NCBI RefSeq assembly: GCF_017798165.1
Contig: NZ_CP059068.1
Coordinates: 4,960,001-5,024,000 of the forward strand
Direction: 5' to 3'
Origin: Rhodoferax sp. AJA081-3
GTDB lineage: Bacteria; Pseudomonadota; Gammaproteobacteria; Burkholderiales; Burkholderiaceae_C
DNA: 64,000 bases
Made by a program: the position numbers and the translations under genes. The stretch's first letter is position 1; each line of letters begins with the position of its first letter. The notes beneath the pieces were generated by a model. It had not been told where the DNA came from. It made no database searches and worked only from the letters and a program-made list of their open reading frames with translations. Shown piece by piece: positions 1 to 8,415 of the stretch.

Positions 1-423
1 AAAGAGTCCGATTCGGTGCCCGTGCAGTTGCCCAATACACAGGCTGCGGCGGCCTCCCGGCCCAGCGTGGGGGCGTCTGTGCCCGCGGCCAAACCATCCC
101 GACCTGCTACGGCCGCATTGGCCAGTGCATCCGGTCCCGCCAAGGCCAATGCCGCTGCCCCGTCTACGCCACCTGCCGTGCAAGCGCCCGTGGCAGCCGC
201 CCCAGTGGCACCGCGTGAGCCTGCGCCAACGCCTGCCGTGCAGGGCAACAACATCGGACCGTCTGCAGCCGGTCAGGTCTGTTCGGACAAGGTCTTTATC
301 TTCCGTATTGCCTGTATTGCCGAGCAATGCAAAACAGACCGCTTCCGCCAGACCGGTGAATGTATTCGCTTCAGAGAGATGGAAAAAAAGCGCGAGGAAG
401 GTGCCGCCATCCAGCAACGCTGA
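1..423 (+). CDS. C-terminal part of a Pro/Ala-rich protein with a small Cys-containing end domain
   Basis: The reading frame is open from the first base of the window, so the true start lies upstream. What is visible is a Pro/Ala/Ser-rich low-complexity linker of about 75 residues. A compact charged tail follows, with four cysteines (motifs QVCSDK, IACIAEQC and GECIRF) and a basic, glutamate-rich end. From memory, similar short Cys-containing tails close some Burkholderiales Ser/Thr protein kinases after a Pro-rich linker, but no kinase motif lies inside the window. The function is therefore open. The stop codon lies 111 bases before the tctB start. Confidence 0.6.
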   Translation, partial: KESDSVPVQLPNTQAAAASRPSVGASVPAAKPSRPATAALASASGPAKANAAAPSTPPAVQAPVAAAPVAPREPAPTPAVQGNNIGPSAAGQVCSDKVFIFRIACIAEQCKTDRFRQTGECIRFREMEKKREEGAAIQQR

Positions 424-534
424 TGGGTGCACGGCGCCACAGCGGTCGGGCACCGGCATTCCAGGGCTTGCTTTGTGGCACACTGGTCCGCTAAAAAGCG
501 CGACACGGTCGTAGAAAAACAGGAGAACGCTGTA

Positions 535-1023
535 GTGAATATCAAAAGCCAAAAAGACTTTTTCTCGGGCCTCATGTTTATGGGGGTCGGTGTCGCCTTT
601 GCTTGGGGCGCCAGCGGCTACACCATCGGCAACGGTGCCCGCATGGGGCCGGGTTATTTTCCGCTGGTGTTGGGCATATTGCTGGCCTTTATGGGCAGCA
701 TCATCACCTTCAAGGCGCTGGTGGTCGAAACCGTAGACGGCGACAAGATCGGCAGTTTTGCCTGGCGCCCGCTGATCTTCATCATCCTGGCCAACGTCGT
801 GTTTGGCATCATGATTGGTGGCCTGCCACGTATTGGCTTACCGCCCATGGGCCTGATTGTCGGCATTTATGCACTGACTTTTATTGCCTGCCTGGCCGGT
901 GATGGCTTCAAGCTCAGGGACGTGTTGATTCTGGCCACGGTTCTGGCCATCTTCAGTTACCTTGCCTTTATCAAGCTGCTCAATCTGCAGTTTCCCGTGT
1001 GGCCCGCCTTTGTTGGCGCCTGA
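535..1023 (+). CDS. tctB: Tripartite tricarboxylate transporter small membrane subunit (TctB family)
   Basis: The 162-residue product has four hydrophobic segments and matches the DUF1468/TctB family in size and pattern. An early GARMGPGYFP motif follows the first membrane segment. In the TTT family TctB is the small integral-membrane partner of TctA, and it works with a periplasmic TctC binding protein to import carboxylates. I chose the GTG at 535 because an AGGAGAA ribosome site sits 7 bases upstream and the first hydrophobic segment follows directly. The frame is open back to 427, but that extension looks non-coding. The tctA gene begins 16 bases downstream, so the two are co-transcribed. 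The substrate cannot be read from the sequence. Confidence 0.88.
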   Translation: MNIKSQKDFFSGLMFMGVGVAFAWGASGYTIGNGARMGPGYFPLVLGILLAFMGSIITFKALVVETVDGDKIGSFAWRPLIFIILANVVFGIMIGGLPRIGLPPMGLIVGIYALTFIACLAGDGFKLRDVLILATVLAIFSYLAFIKLLNLQFPVWPAFVGA

Positions 1024-1039
1024 TTAGGACTGTCTATCC

Positions 1040-2554
1040 ATGGAATTGTTCAACAATCTGGCGCTGGGTTTTGGCGTGGCCTTCACGCCCGTCAACCTCA
1101 TGTATGCCTTCATCGGCTGTTTTTTGGGCACCGTCATTGGTGTGCTGCCCGGCATTGGGCCATTGGCGACCATTGCCATGCTGTTGCCGGCCACCTATGC
1201 GCTGCCACCCGTTTCCGCGCTGATCATGCTGGCCGGCATCTATTACGGCGCGCAATATGGTGGCTCTACCACCGCGGTTCTGGTCAACCTGCCGGGTGAA
1301 TCCTCGTCTGTAGTCACCACCATTGACGGCTACCAGATGGCGCGCAATGGGCGGGCCGGGCCGGCCTTGGCGGCGGCGGGTCTGGGCTCATTTTTTGCCG
1401 GTTGTGTGGGCACGCTCATTCTTGCGGCCTTTGCGACACCTTTGACCGAGCTGGCGTTCAAGTTTGGCCCGGCGGAGTATTTTGCGCTGATGATTCTGGG
1501 CCTGATCGGCGCGGTGGTACTGGCTTCGGGTTCCTTGCTCAAGGCCATTTCCATGATTGTGCTGGGATTGCTGATGGGCATGATTGGAACCGACGTGAAT
1601 TCGGGTGTGCCACGCTTCAGTTTTGACATCCCGGAGCTGACCGACGGCATTGGCTTTATCGTCATCGCCATGGGGGTGTTTGGCTACGGCGAAATCATCA
1701 GCAACCTGGGTAAACATGCCAGCGAGCGCGAGGTGTTCACCGCCAACGTGACCGGCTTGTGGCCCACCAAGGAAGACTTCAAAAACATGGTGCCCGCGGT
1801 GCTGCGCGGCACGGCGCTGGGCTCCTTGCTGGGCATCTTGCCCGGCGGTGGTGCGGTGATGGCAGCGTTTGCCGCCTACACCCTGGAGAAGAAAACCCCC
1901 CTGAAACCCGGCGAAGTGCCACTGGGCAAGGGCAATATCCGCGGTGTGGCCGGCCCCGAAGCGGCCAACAACGCGGGCGCGCAGACTTCGTTCATCCCGC
2001 TGCTGACACTGGGCATTCCGCCCAACGCCGTCATGGCGCTGATGGTGGGTGCCATGACCATCCACAACATCCAGCCAGGCCCGCAAGTGATGACCGGCAA
2101 CCCTGAGTTGTTTTGGGGTCTGATTGCGTCCATGTGGATCGGCAACCTGATGCTGATCATTCTGAACCTGCCGCTGATCGGCATCTGGATCAAGATGCTC
2201 AGCGTGCCGTACCGCTGGCTGTTTCCGTCCATCGTGCTGTTCTGCGCGATTGGTGTGTACTCCACCAACAGCAATGTGTTTGACATCTGGATGGTGGCGC
2301 TGTTTGGTATCGCGGGTTACCTGTTCATCAAGCTGGGCACCGAGCCCGCGCCGCTGTTGCTGGGCTTTATTCTGGGCCCCATGATGGAAGAGTATCTGCG
2401 CCGCGCGCTGCTGCTGTCGCGCGGTGACTGGAGCGTGTTTGTGACGCGCCCCCTGTCTGCCAGCTTGCTGGCCGCCGCGGTATTGTTACTTGTGATTGTG
2501 TTGCTGCCATCGGTCAAGTCCAAACGGGAAGAAGCATTTGTTGAAGAAGACTGA
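1040..2554 (+). CDS. tctA: Tripartite tricarboxylate transporter large permease (TctA family)
   Basis: The protein has 504 residues, the usual TctA length, with about 11-12 membrane segments. Family hallmarks are visible: an early GVLPGIGP loop, then YYGAQYGGSTTAVLVNLPGE, and a second-half LLGILPGGGAVMA loop followed by GPEAANNAG. The two glycine/proline loops are the conserved signature of this family and sit in the two inverted-repeat halves. TctA forms the sodium- or proton-coupled channel with TctB. No tctC binding-protein gene is adjacent, although three unrelated solitary binding proteins occur later in the window. The next gene overlaps the last bases of tctA. Confidence 0.93.
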   Translation: MELFNNLALGFGVAFTPVNLMYAFIGCFLGTVIGVLPGIGPLATIAMLLPATYALPPVSALIMLAGIYYGAQYGGSTTAVLVNLPGESSSVVTTIDGYQMARNGRAGPALAAAGLGSFFAGCVGTLILAAFATPLTELAFKFGPAEYFALMILGLIGAVVLASGSLLKAISMIVLGLLMGMIGTDVNSGVPRFSFDIPELTDGIGFIVIAMGVFGYGEIISNLGKHASEREVFTANVTGLWPTKEDFKNMVPAVLRGTALGSLLGILPGGGAVMAAFAAYTLEKKTPLKPGEVPLGKGNIRGVAGPEAANNAGAQTSFIPLLTLGIPPNAVMALMVGAMTIHNIQPGPQVMTGNPELFWGLIASMWIGNLMLIILNLPLIGIWIKMLSVPYRWLFPSIVLFCAIGVYSTNSNVFDIWMVALFGIAGYLFIKLGTEPAPLLLGFILGPMMEEYLRRALLLSRGDWSVFVTRPLSASLLAAAVLLLVIVLLPSVKSKREEAFVEED

Positions 2555-3833
2555 CGGTTTGCCCCAGCACGCGCAGCGGGTCGCGCTGCACAACGAAATC
2601 CACGCCAGGCCGCCCGAGGCCATGGACGTCCCGCTCAGCATCTCCCATGTGGTCATGGTGTGTGATGCCGCCCAGCGTGAGGCCAGCTGGGGCCACATGG
2701 CGGCCCTGGCGCGTGACCACCACCTGCCCGAGCCGGTAGCGGGCTCCACCCATGCCCGCATGGACATGGGCCCTTACCGTGTGCGCTGGGAGCTGCACAC
2801 CGAGTTTGTGACGTGGACCTTCATGCGCAAAGCCCACGCCACGCAGTTTGGCGAGCGCGAGCCCGAGACCGCGCTGGATGCCGTGCCCCAGCGCTGGTTT
2901 GCCGCGCTGCCGGGCGAGTGCCTGGCCAGCCTGCACCTGTGGGTCATGCCCAGTGCGGCGTTCGAAGCAGGTTCTCCCGTCAAACACGTGTTGTACGAGG
3001 ACACGCTGGTGGCCTCTACGGTGGCCGACGGTTTTGCCGAGGTCTACACCGACTTTGCGGTCCATGCCGATGGTTTCTCTCGCATGGTGCTGTTGGCCGG
3101 TGCCATGGCGCCGCGCCGCCTGGGCCGCCTGGTGCAATGCCTACTGGAGATCGAGACCTACCGCATGGCCGCGCTGCTGGGCCTGCCCGCTGCGCGCGAG
3201 GCCTCCATGGTGCTGGCGTCCGCCGAGCGTGAGCTGGCCGAGCTGGCCCAGGCCATTCGCTCGGCCACCCGCAACGACGAACCCCTGCTGCTGGACCGCC
3301 TGACCCGCCTGGCGGGCGCCGTGGAAAGCCAGCACGCGGCCACCCACTCACGCTTCTCGGCCAGCGCCGCCTACTTTGAACTGCTGGACAAACGCATCGC
3401 CGACATTGCTGAGTCGCGCCTGGCCGGTATGCAAACCATTGGTGAGTTCATGGACCGGCGCCTGACCCCCGCGCGCAGCACCTGCGCCTGGTCGGCCCGG
3501 CGGCAAGATGCGCTGTCGCAGCGTGTGTCCCGCATCAGCAACCTGCTGCGCACCCGGGTCGAGATCGAGCAACAGCAAAGCAGCCAGGCCCTGCTGGCCA
3601 CGATGAACAGCCGGCAAGACATACAAATCAAGCTGCAGGCCACGGTGGAGGGCCTGTCGGTGGCCGCCATCACCTATTACATCGTCGGCCTGGTCAGTTA
3701 CCTGGCCAAAGGCGCCCAACCCTGGGGTTGGCCCTGGAGTGCAGAAGTGACGGCGGCGGGCGCGATCCCGTTTGTGGCCGGGGGCGTGTGGTGGTCATTA
3801 CGCCGCATGCACCAACGGGTCTTTCGGAGTTGA
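2541..3833 (+). CDS. DUF3422 family membrane-anchored protein
   Basis: The product of about 430 residues matches DUF3422, a family of unknown function. The N-terminal part contains the recognisable NEIHARPPE stretch. Then come a soluble alpha/beta region, a central helical region with likely coiled coil (roughly residues 200-350), and two C-terminal hydrophobic segments (ITYYIVGLVSYL and AIPFVAGGVWW) that should anchor it in the inner membrane. The start is uncertain. TTG at 2541 (or 2538) has a GGAAGAAG ribosome-site-like run just upstream and gives a 14-base overlap with tctA; a GTG at 2496 is the alternative. The overlap suggests translational coupling to the transporter genes. A functional link is only inferred. 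Confidence 0.82.
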   Translation: MKKTDGLPQHAQRVALHNEIHARPPEAMDVPLSISHVVMVCDAAQREASWGHMAALARDHHLPEPVAGSTHARMDMGPYRVRWELHTEFVTWTFMRKAHATQFGEREPETALDAVPQRWFAALPGECLASLHLWVMPSAAFEAGSPVKHVLYEDTLVASTVADGFAEVYTDFAVHADGFSRMVLLAGAMAPRRLGRLVQCLLEIETYRMAALLGLPAAREASMVLASAERELAELAQAIRSATRNDEPLLLDRLTRLAGAVESQHAATHSRFSASAAYFELLDKRIADIAESRLAGMQTIGEFMDRRLTPARSTCAWSARRQDALSQRVSRISNLLRTRVEIEQQQSSQALLATMNSRQDIQIKLQATVEGLSVAAITYYIVGLVSYLAKGAQPWGWPWSAEVTAAGAIPFVAGGVWWSLRRMHQRVFRS

Positions 3834-3843
3834 TCGCCTAGCA

Positions 3844-3880
3844 ATAGGTTTTGACAATGAAATCCATTGGATCAATCAAC
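3844..3880 (+). promoter_or_regulatory. OxyR-type operator upstream of ahpC
   Basis: Four tetranucleotides occur with exact 7-base spacing: ATAG-N7-CAAT-N7-ATTG-N7-CAAC. The known OxyR pattern is ATAG-N7-CTAT-N7-ATAG-N7-CTAT, and the inner pair CAAT/ATTG here is a perfect dyad. The site lies 75-111 bases before the ahpC start. A weak -10 candidate (CATAAG, 3891-3896) lies just downstream, as expected for an activator-dependent promoter. That OxyR binds here is inferred from spacing and gene identity. Confidence 0.6.
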
Positions 3881-3954
3881 CCACTAAATGCATAAGACCG
3901 CCTAAGATTCACCCTGTTCAGTTTGTAGAACAACCCATTCAAGAGGAAAAATCC

Positions 3955-4518
3955 ATGTCTTTGATCAATACCCAAGTCCTGCCTTTCAAGAACGAAGCCT
4001 TCCATAACGGCAAGTTCATCACGGTGACGAACGAGACCCTGAAGGGCAAGTGGAACGTGTTCATTTTCATGCCCGCCGCTTTCACCTTCAACTGCCCCAC
4101 CGAAGTGGAAGACGCTGCTGAACACTACGCAGAATTCCAGAAGGCCGGTGCCGAGGTCTACATCGTGACCACCGACACCCATTTCGCCCACAAGGTCTGG
4201 CACGAAACATCGCCTGCCGTTGGCAAGGCCAAGTTCCCGCTGATCGGTGACCCTACACACGCTCTGACTCGCGGCTTTGACGTGCACATCGACGAAGAAG
4301 GCCTGGCACTGCGCGGCACCTTCATCATCGACCCTACAGGCACCATCAAGACGCTGGAAATCCATTCCAACGAAATCGCCCGTGACGTCAAGGAAACCGT
4401 GCGCAAGCTGAAGGCAGCCCAGTACACCGCCGCCCACCCCGGCCAAGTGTGCCCCGCCAAGTGGAACGAAGGCGCAAAGACCATCACTCCATCCCTGGAC
4501 CTCGTCGGCAAGATCTAA
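3955..4518 (+). CDS. ahpC: Alkyl hydroperoxide reductase peroxidase subunit AhpC
   Basis: The protein has 187 residues, the same length as the E. coli enzyme. The peroxidatic cysteine sits in the FTFNCPTEVED motif and the resolving cysteine in the C-terminal HPGQVCPAKW motif, so this is a typical 2-Cys peroxiredoxin. It reduces hydrogen peroxide and alkyl hydroperoxides in the cytoplasm and is recycled by AhpF. I chose ATG 3955 because AAGAGGAAAA lies just upstream; the frame is open back to 3772 with no coding character. An OxyR-like site precedes the gene. ahpF follows in the same direction after a structured 247-base spacer. Confidence 0.97.
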   Translation: MSLINTQVLPFKNEAFHNGKFITVTNETLKGKWNVFIFMPAAFTFNCPTEVEDAAEHYAEFQKAGAEVYIVTTDTHFAHKVWHETSPAVGKAKFPLIGDPTHALTRGFDVHIDEEGLALRGTFIIDPTGTIKTLEIHSNEIARDVKETVRKLKAAQYTAAHPGQVCPAKWNEGAKTITPSLDLVGKI

Positions 4519-4553
4519 ACAGACGACTTTCGCTGCAAACAGCAGCGTAGCGA

Positions 4554-4603
4554 TTTTGGGGTCGGATCCGCGTAGCGAAGCGCAGACGGCTCAGACCCCA
4601 ATA
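4554..4603 (+). repeat. REP-like imperfect palindrome between ahpC and ahpF
   Basis: The arms TTTTGGGGTC (4554-4563) and GACCCCAATA (4594-4603) can pair around a GC-rich centre that contains its own short dyads. A second dyad, CGGGTCG / CGACCCG, follows at about 4607-4632. Palindromes with GGGGTC/GACCCC ends are common as intergenic REP-like elements in this bacterial group, from memory. There is no poly-T tract directly after it, so it is not a simple terminator. Confidence 0.4.
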
Positions 4604-4636
4604 TCGCGGGTCGGCGAGCAAGTTCGACCCGGCAAC

Positions 4637-4691
4637 AAGCCGGACAGCGTCAAGGTGCGTCAGCACCTTGCCGTCCGGCTTTGTTGTTTGT
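4637..4691 (+). terminator. Likely terminator or attenuating hairpin after ahpC
   Basis: A long stem with an internal mismatch is formed by AAGCCGGAC...CAAGGTGC pairing with GCACCTTG...GTCCGGCTT around a GTCA loop. The T-rich run TTTGTTGTTTG follows. It probably lowers read-through from ahpC into ahpF, which would give the usual excess of AhpC over AhpF. Confidence 0.65.
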
Positions 4692-4698
4692 GAAATAT

Positions 4699-4747
4699 GC
4701 CTCTAGCCCCTGTGAAATATCATTCGGGCGCTATCAAAATAGTAGTA
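4699..4747 (+). repeat. Dispersed 50-bp repeat, copy 1 (ahpC-ahpF spacer)
   Basis: The copy begins GCCTCTAGCCCC, continues with TGTGAAATAT, and ends with the short imperfect hairpin GCTATCAAAATAGTAG. It ends 18 bases before the ahpF start, so it supplies part of the ahpF leader. It has the same orientation as both genes. Confidence 0.85.
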
Positions 4748-4765
4748 ATTAATAAGGAAACCACC

Positions 4766-6334
4766 ATGCTCGACCAAGAACTCAAGACACAGCTTGCCAG
4801 CTACCTGGAACGCGTGAAACTGCCGTTTGAGATGGTGGCATCGCTGGACGACAGCGAAACCGGCCGCGACATGCTGAGCCTGCTGCAAACCATCCAAAGC
4901 CTGCGCAGCGACATGATCACGCTGCGCCTGGACGGGCAAGATGCGCGCAAGCCATCCTTCAGCCTGCAGCGCACCGGCAGCGCCACCAACCTGCGTTTTG
5001 CCGGCCTGCCCCTGGGCCACGAATTCACATCCCTGGTGCTGGCGCTGCTATGGACCGGCGGCCACCCACCCAAGGTGGAGCAGTCCGTCATCGACCAGAT
5101 CACGGCCTTGGAAGGCGACTTCAACTTCGAGGTCTACATGAGCCTGACCTGCCACAACTGCCCGGACGTGGTGCAGGCCCTGAGCCTGATGGCGATACTG
5201 AACCCCAAGGTCAAGACCACGGTCATCGAAGGCGGTGCCTTCCAGGACGAGGTCAAGGCGCGCGAAATCATGGCCGTGCCCATGGTGTTCCTGAACGGCC
5301 AGATGTTTGGCTCCGGCCGCATGATCCTGGAAGAAATCGTCGCCAAGCTCGACACCGGCGCCGCCGCACGTGACGCCGAAAAGCTGTCCGCCAAGGCCCC
5401 CTACGACGTGCTGATGGTCGGCGGTGGCCCCGCCGCCGCGGCAGCCGCCGTGTACGCCGCCCGCAAGGGCATCCGCACCGGCATCGTGGCCGAGCGTTTT
5501 GGCGGGCAGGTGAACGACACGCTGGCGATTGAAAACTACATATCGGTGCTGGAGACCGACGGCCCCAAGTTCGCGATGGGTCTGGAAGCCCACACCCGCG
5601 CCTACGACGTGGACATCATGAACCTGCAGCGGGCTGACGTTATCGTGCCGGCAGCACAACCCGGCGGCCTGATCGAGATCAAGCTGGCCAATGGCGGATC
5701 GCTCAAAGCCAAAACCGTGGTTTTGTCCACCGGTGCGCGCTGGCGCAATGTCAACGTGCCCGGCGAGCAGGAGTACAAAAACAAGGGCGTGGCCTACTGC
5801 CCGCATTGTGACGGCCCGCTGTACAAGGGCAAACGCACGGCGGTGATTGGCGGTGGCAACTCGGGTGTGGAAGCCGCCATCGATCTGGCCGGCATCGTGG
5901 CCCATGTCACGCTGGTGGAGTTTGCCGACCAGCTGAAGGCCGATGCCGTGTTGGTCAACAAGCTCAAGAGCCTGCCCAATGTCACCATCCACACCAACGC
6001 CCAGACCACCGAGATCACGGGCGCAGATGGAAAAGTGAATGGCCTTCGCTACAAAGACCGCGCCACCGGTGAAGAGCATTTGGTGGAGCTGGAAGGCGTG
6101 TTTGTGCAGATTGGCCTGGTGCCCAATACCGAGTGGCTCAAGGGTACGGTGGAGTTGAGTAAGTTTGGCGAGATCATTGTGGACGCCAAGGCCCACACCA
6201 ATCTGCCCGGCGTGTTTGCGGCAGGTGACTGCACCACCACGCCGTACAAACAAATCGTCATCGCGGCGGGTGATGGCGCCAAGGCGGCCCTCAGCGCCTT
6301 TGATTACCTGATCCGCACGCCGGCTACGGCCTGA
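4766..6334 (+). CDS. ahpF: Alkyl hydroperoxide reductase flavoprotein subunit AhpF
   Basis: The protein has 522 residues (E. coli 521). The N-terminal twin thioredoxin-fold domain contains the CHNCPD disulfide (around residue 130). A FAD-binding [10 protein letters not shown] motif follows near residue 220, then the CPHCDG redox pair in the thioredoxin-reductase-like part, the NADH-binding [10 protein letters not shown] motif, and a C-terminal [11 protein letters not shown] motif. It passes electrons from NADH to AhpC. ATG 4766 is preceded by AAGGAAA, and the upstream open frame to 4697 is the dispersed repeat. A large hairpin overlaps the stop codon. Confidence 0.96.
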   Translation: MLDQELKTQLASYLERVKLPFEMVASLDDSETGRDMLSLLQTIQSLRSDMITLRLDGQDARKPSFSLQRTGSATNLRFAGLPLGHEFTSLVLALLWTGGHPPKVEQSVIDQITALEGDFNFEVYMSLTCHNCPDVVQALSLMAILNPKVKTTVIEGGAFQDEVKAREIMAVPMVFLNGQMFGSGRMILEEIVAKLDTGAAARDAEKLSAKAPYDVLMVGGGPAAAAAAVYAARKGIRTGIVAERFGGQVNDTLAIENYISVLETDGPKFAMGLEAHTRAYDVDIMNLQRADVIVPAAQPGGLIEIKLANGGSLKAKTVVLSTGARWRNVNVPGEQEYKNKGVAYCPHCDGPLYKGKRTAVIGGGNSGVEAAIDLAGIVAHVTLVEFADQLKADAVLVNKLKSLPNVTIHTNAQTTEITGADGKVNGLRYKDRATGEEHLVELEGVFVQIGLVPNTEWLKGTVELSKFGEIIVDAKAHTNLPGVFAAGDCTTTPYKQIVIAAGDGAKAALSAFDYLIRTPATA

Positions 6335-6377
6335 ATGGTGGGGCTGCGCGGCCGGACCATGGGCCGCGCTACCATTC
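6333..6377 (+). other. Large hairpin at the end of ahpF
   Basis: The outer arms GAATGGT / ACCATTC and inner arms GCGCGGCC / GGCCGCGC form a strong two-part stem starting in the ahpF stop codon. No T-tract follows. It may protect the ahpF transcript end or mark a Rho-dependent stop rather than being an intrinsic terminator. The NIPSNAP start lies 25 bases beyond. Confidence 0.5.
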
Positions 6378-6402
6378 AAGCCCCAACCAGGAGCCCCGCT
6401 AC

Positions 6403-6708
6403 ATGATCACCTGCCATCTTCGTTATGTTCTCGACCCCAGCAAACTCACGGAGTTCGAGCACTACGGCAAGGTCTGGATTCCCCTTGTGAAGAAGTTTGG
6501 TGGCATACACCATGGTTATCTGCTTCCGTCAGAGGGGGCCAGCAATATTGCACTGGCATCCTTTTCGTTCCCGTCCCTTGCGGCGTATGAACAGTACAGG
6601 ATCCAGTCCATGAGTGATACCGAATGCCAAGCGGCGTTCAAATATGCGGAGGATACGCGCTGCTTCCTCAGTTACGAGCGCACATTCTTTCGCCCGGTCT
6701 TTGAGTGA
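6403..6708 (+). CDS. NIPSNAP family protein
   Basis: The 101-residue protein has the NIPSNAP dimeric alpha/beta-barrel pattern. An N-terminal strand reads ITCHLRYVLDP, then come KLTEFEHYGKVWIPLVKKFGG and a GYLLPSEG turn, and the C-terminal half contains the YERTFFRP end typical of these proteins. Members are small cytoplasmic proteins, mostly of unknown role. ATG 6403 has an AGGAG ribosome site 9 bases upstream. The gene lies between ahpF and dusC on the same strand, with 41 bases to the chosen dusC start. Confidence 0.85.
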   Translation: MITCHLRYVLDPSKLTEFEHYGKVWIPLVKKFGGIHHGYLLPSEGASNIALASFSFPSLAAYEQYRIQSMSDTECQAAFKYAEDTRCFLSYERTFFRPVFE

Positions 6709-6749
6709 TCCACACAGTTCCGATTGCCCCATCGGCCCCACTGCCGCCC

Positions 6750-7736
6750 ATGCCTGCTCGCATCTACCTGGCCCCGATGGAGGGGCTTCTTGACTTTGTC
6801 TTGCGCGACATCCTGACCCGCGTGGGCGGGGTGGACCGCTGCGTGTCCGAGTTCATCCGTGTCACCCACACGCTGCTGACCGAGCGCACGTTTCTGCGCA
6901 TCATGCCCGAGCTGGCTAACGGCGGCTGCACGCCATCGGGTGTGCCGGTGCGGGCACAGTTGCTGGGCTCGGACCCGGTCAGCATGGCCGAGAACGCAGC
7001 CCAGCTGGCCGAGTTTGGCCCGCATGGCATTGACCTGAACTTTGGCTGCCCGGCCAAGGTGGTCAACCGCCACGGCGGTGGCGCCATGCTGCTGCAATAC
7101 CCCGAACAATTGCACAGCATCGTCAGCGCGGTGCGCCGTGCCGTGCCCGCGCAGATGCCAGTAACAGCCAAGATGCGCCTGGGCTTCAATGACGATTCAC
7201 TGGCGGTGGAGTGCGCCCAGGCGCTGGAGGCTGGTGGTGCCGAAGAACTGGTGGTGCACGCCCGCACCAAGGCCGACGCCTACCGCCCGCCAGCGTATTG
7301 GGAACGCGTCAATGACATCCGCCTAGCGGTGAAGATACCGGTGGTGGCCAACGGCGAAATCTGGACCGTGGACGACGCCCGCCGCTGCCGCCAGGCCTCG
7401 GGCTGCGACAGCATCATGCTGGGCCGCGGCATGGTCACCGACCCGGGGTTGGCGCTAGCCATTCGCCGCAACGATGCGGTGGAGGAGGGCGCTGCCGACC
7501 CGCATGTGCCCTGGACCGACATACTGCCGCTGATGGGCGCTTTCTGGCAATTGGTGGTGGCCCGCCTTGAGCGCCGCCAGCAAGCCGGACGGCTGAAGCA
7601 ATGGCTCAACTTCATGCGGCACCGGTATCCCGAGGCGCAGGAGGCCTATGACGCATTGCGCACGCTGCATGATCCGGAGTTGGTGACGCAGTGGCTGGTG
7701 TTGCATGGCGCATTGAAGGTGCTACCAAATCAATAG
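6750..7736 (+). CDS. dusC: tRNA-dihydrouridine(16) synthase DusC
   Basis: This FMN enzyme reduces uridine 16 of tRNA. The barrel begins with IYLAPMEGLLD. The conserved LNFGCPAKVVNRHGGGA segment carries the catalytic cysteine, followed by VHARTKADAY, VVANGEIW and IMLGRGM of the phosphate-binding region. The C-terminal helical tRNA-binding part (RLKQWLNFMRHRYPEA) matches the DusC subgroup. ATG 6750 fits the E. coli N-terminus; a GTG at 6705 that overlaps the NIPSNAP stop is an alternative. The last residues and the TAG stop fall inside a diverged copy of the dispersed repeat, so the C-terminus seems to have been re-made by that element. Confidence 0.93.
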   Translation: MPARIYLAPMEGLLDFVLRDILTRVGGVDRCVSEFIRVTHTLLTERTFLRIMPELANGGCTPSGVPVRAQLLGSDPVSMAENAAQLAEFGPHGIDLNFGCPAKVVNRHGGGAMLLQYPEQLHSIVSAVRRAVPAQMPVTAKMRLGFNDDSLAVECAQALEAGGAEELVVHARTKADAYRPPAYWERVNDIRLAVKIPVVANGEIWTVDDARRCRQASGCDSIMLGRGMVTDPGLALAIRRNDAVEEGAADPHVPWTDILPLMGAFWQLVVARLERRQQAGRLKQWLNFMRHRYPEAQEAYDALRTLHDPELVTQWLVLHGALKVLPNQ

Positions 7737-7772
7737 CTGCTGTATGGGGATTCACGAGGGTGCCAGTTGTGC
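7721..7772 (-). repeat. Dispersed repeat, diverged copy 2, overlapping the dusC stop
   Basis: Read on the minus strand it ends with the GCTA...GTAGC hairpin, as other copies do. Its plus-strand order GCTAC-N8-TAGC, then ATTCACGAGGG, aligns with the copy at 12395-12450. It is clearly more diverged than the others, so the assignment is tentative. The dusC stop TAG is the TAG of the hairpin arm. Confidence 0.45.
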
Positions 7773-7826
7773 CTTGGATGTGTTGTGCACCCGTTGGCAT
7801 AATCAACTCTCGCACAGGCCCACCCC

Positions 7827-8381
7827 ATGAAGACCCAGTACTACACCGCTACCAGCCTTGACGGATTCATTGCCACCGAAGACGACTCGCTGGACTGGTT
7901 GTTCCCGCTCGGTGACATCAATGACACCAGCTACCCGGCTTTCATCGCCGAGGTTGGCGCGCTGGCGATGGGGGCATCCACCTACGAATGGATGTTGCGC
8001 CACGCCCAGACGGTCACGGCAGAAACCGGTTCGGCTTGGCCCTATACCCAACCCACATGGGTCTTCACCAACAGAACACTGCCCGCAATCGCGGGAGCCA
8101 CGCTGCACTTTGTGCGTGGCGATGTTCGGCCCGTTCACGCGGCCATGCGTGAGGCGGCCCAAGACAAGAACATCTGGGTGGTCGGTGGCGGTGACCTGGC
8201 GGGGCAGTTCTGTGATGCCGGGCTACTGGACGAGCTGATCATTCAGATGGGCTCCGTCACGCTGGGCAAGGGCAAGCCTTTGTTTCCGCGTAGGCTTACC
8301 AGCCCGCCGCTGGTGTTGGATTCGGTCAGGCAGGTTGGCTCTGGTTTTGCAGAACTGCGCTACCGGGTTCCGACGCGTTGA
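7827..8381 (+). CDS. Dihydrofolate reductase family protein (RibD C-terminal-like)
   Basis: The 184-residue protein has the RibD-C/DHFR fold. The start reads KTQYYTATSLDGFIA, with DDSLDWLF after it, and GASTYEWML and VFTNRTLP follow. A GGGDLAGQFCDAGLLDEL nucleotide-binding region comes near residue 115. A C-terminal strand pair completes the domain. It is probably an NADPH-dependent reductase, but the substrate is unknown, and such stand-alone members are not the housekeeping DHFR. ATG 7827 is the only good start. The gene follows dusC after the diverged repeat and precedes a serine hydrolase. Confidence 0.87.
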   Translation: MKTQYYTATSLDGFIATEDDSLDWLFPLGDINDTSYPAFIAEVGALAMGASTYEWMLRHAQTVTAETGSAWPYTQPTWVFTNRTLPAIAGATLHFVRGDVRPVHAAMREAAQDKNIWVVGGGDLAGQFCDAGLLDELIIQMGSVTLGKGKPLFPRRLTSPPLVLDSVRQVGSGFAELRYRVPTR

Positions 8382-8415
8382 CCAGGGCTAACCCATCGTC
8401 GTCACCCAGCACTGA

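Noticed and set aside
5048..6379. A 443-codon minus-strand frame over ahpF
   Set aside because: It is antisense to well-recognised AhpF motifs and its translation is His/Gly-rich, typical of a shadow frame.
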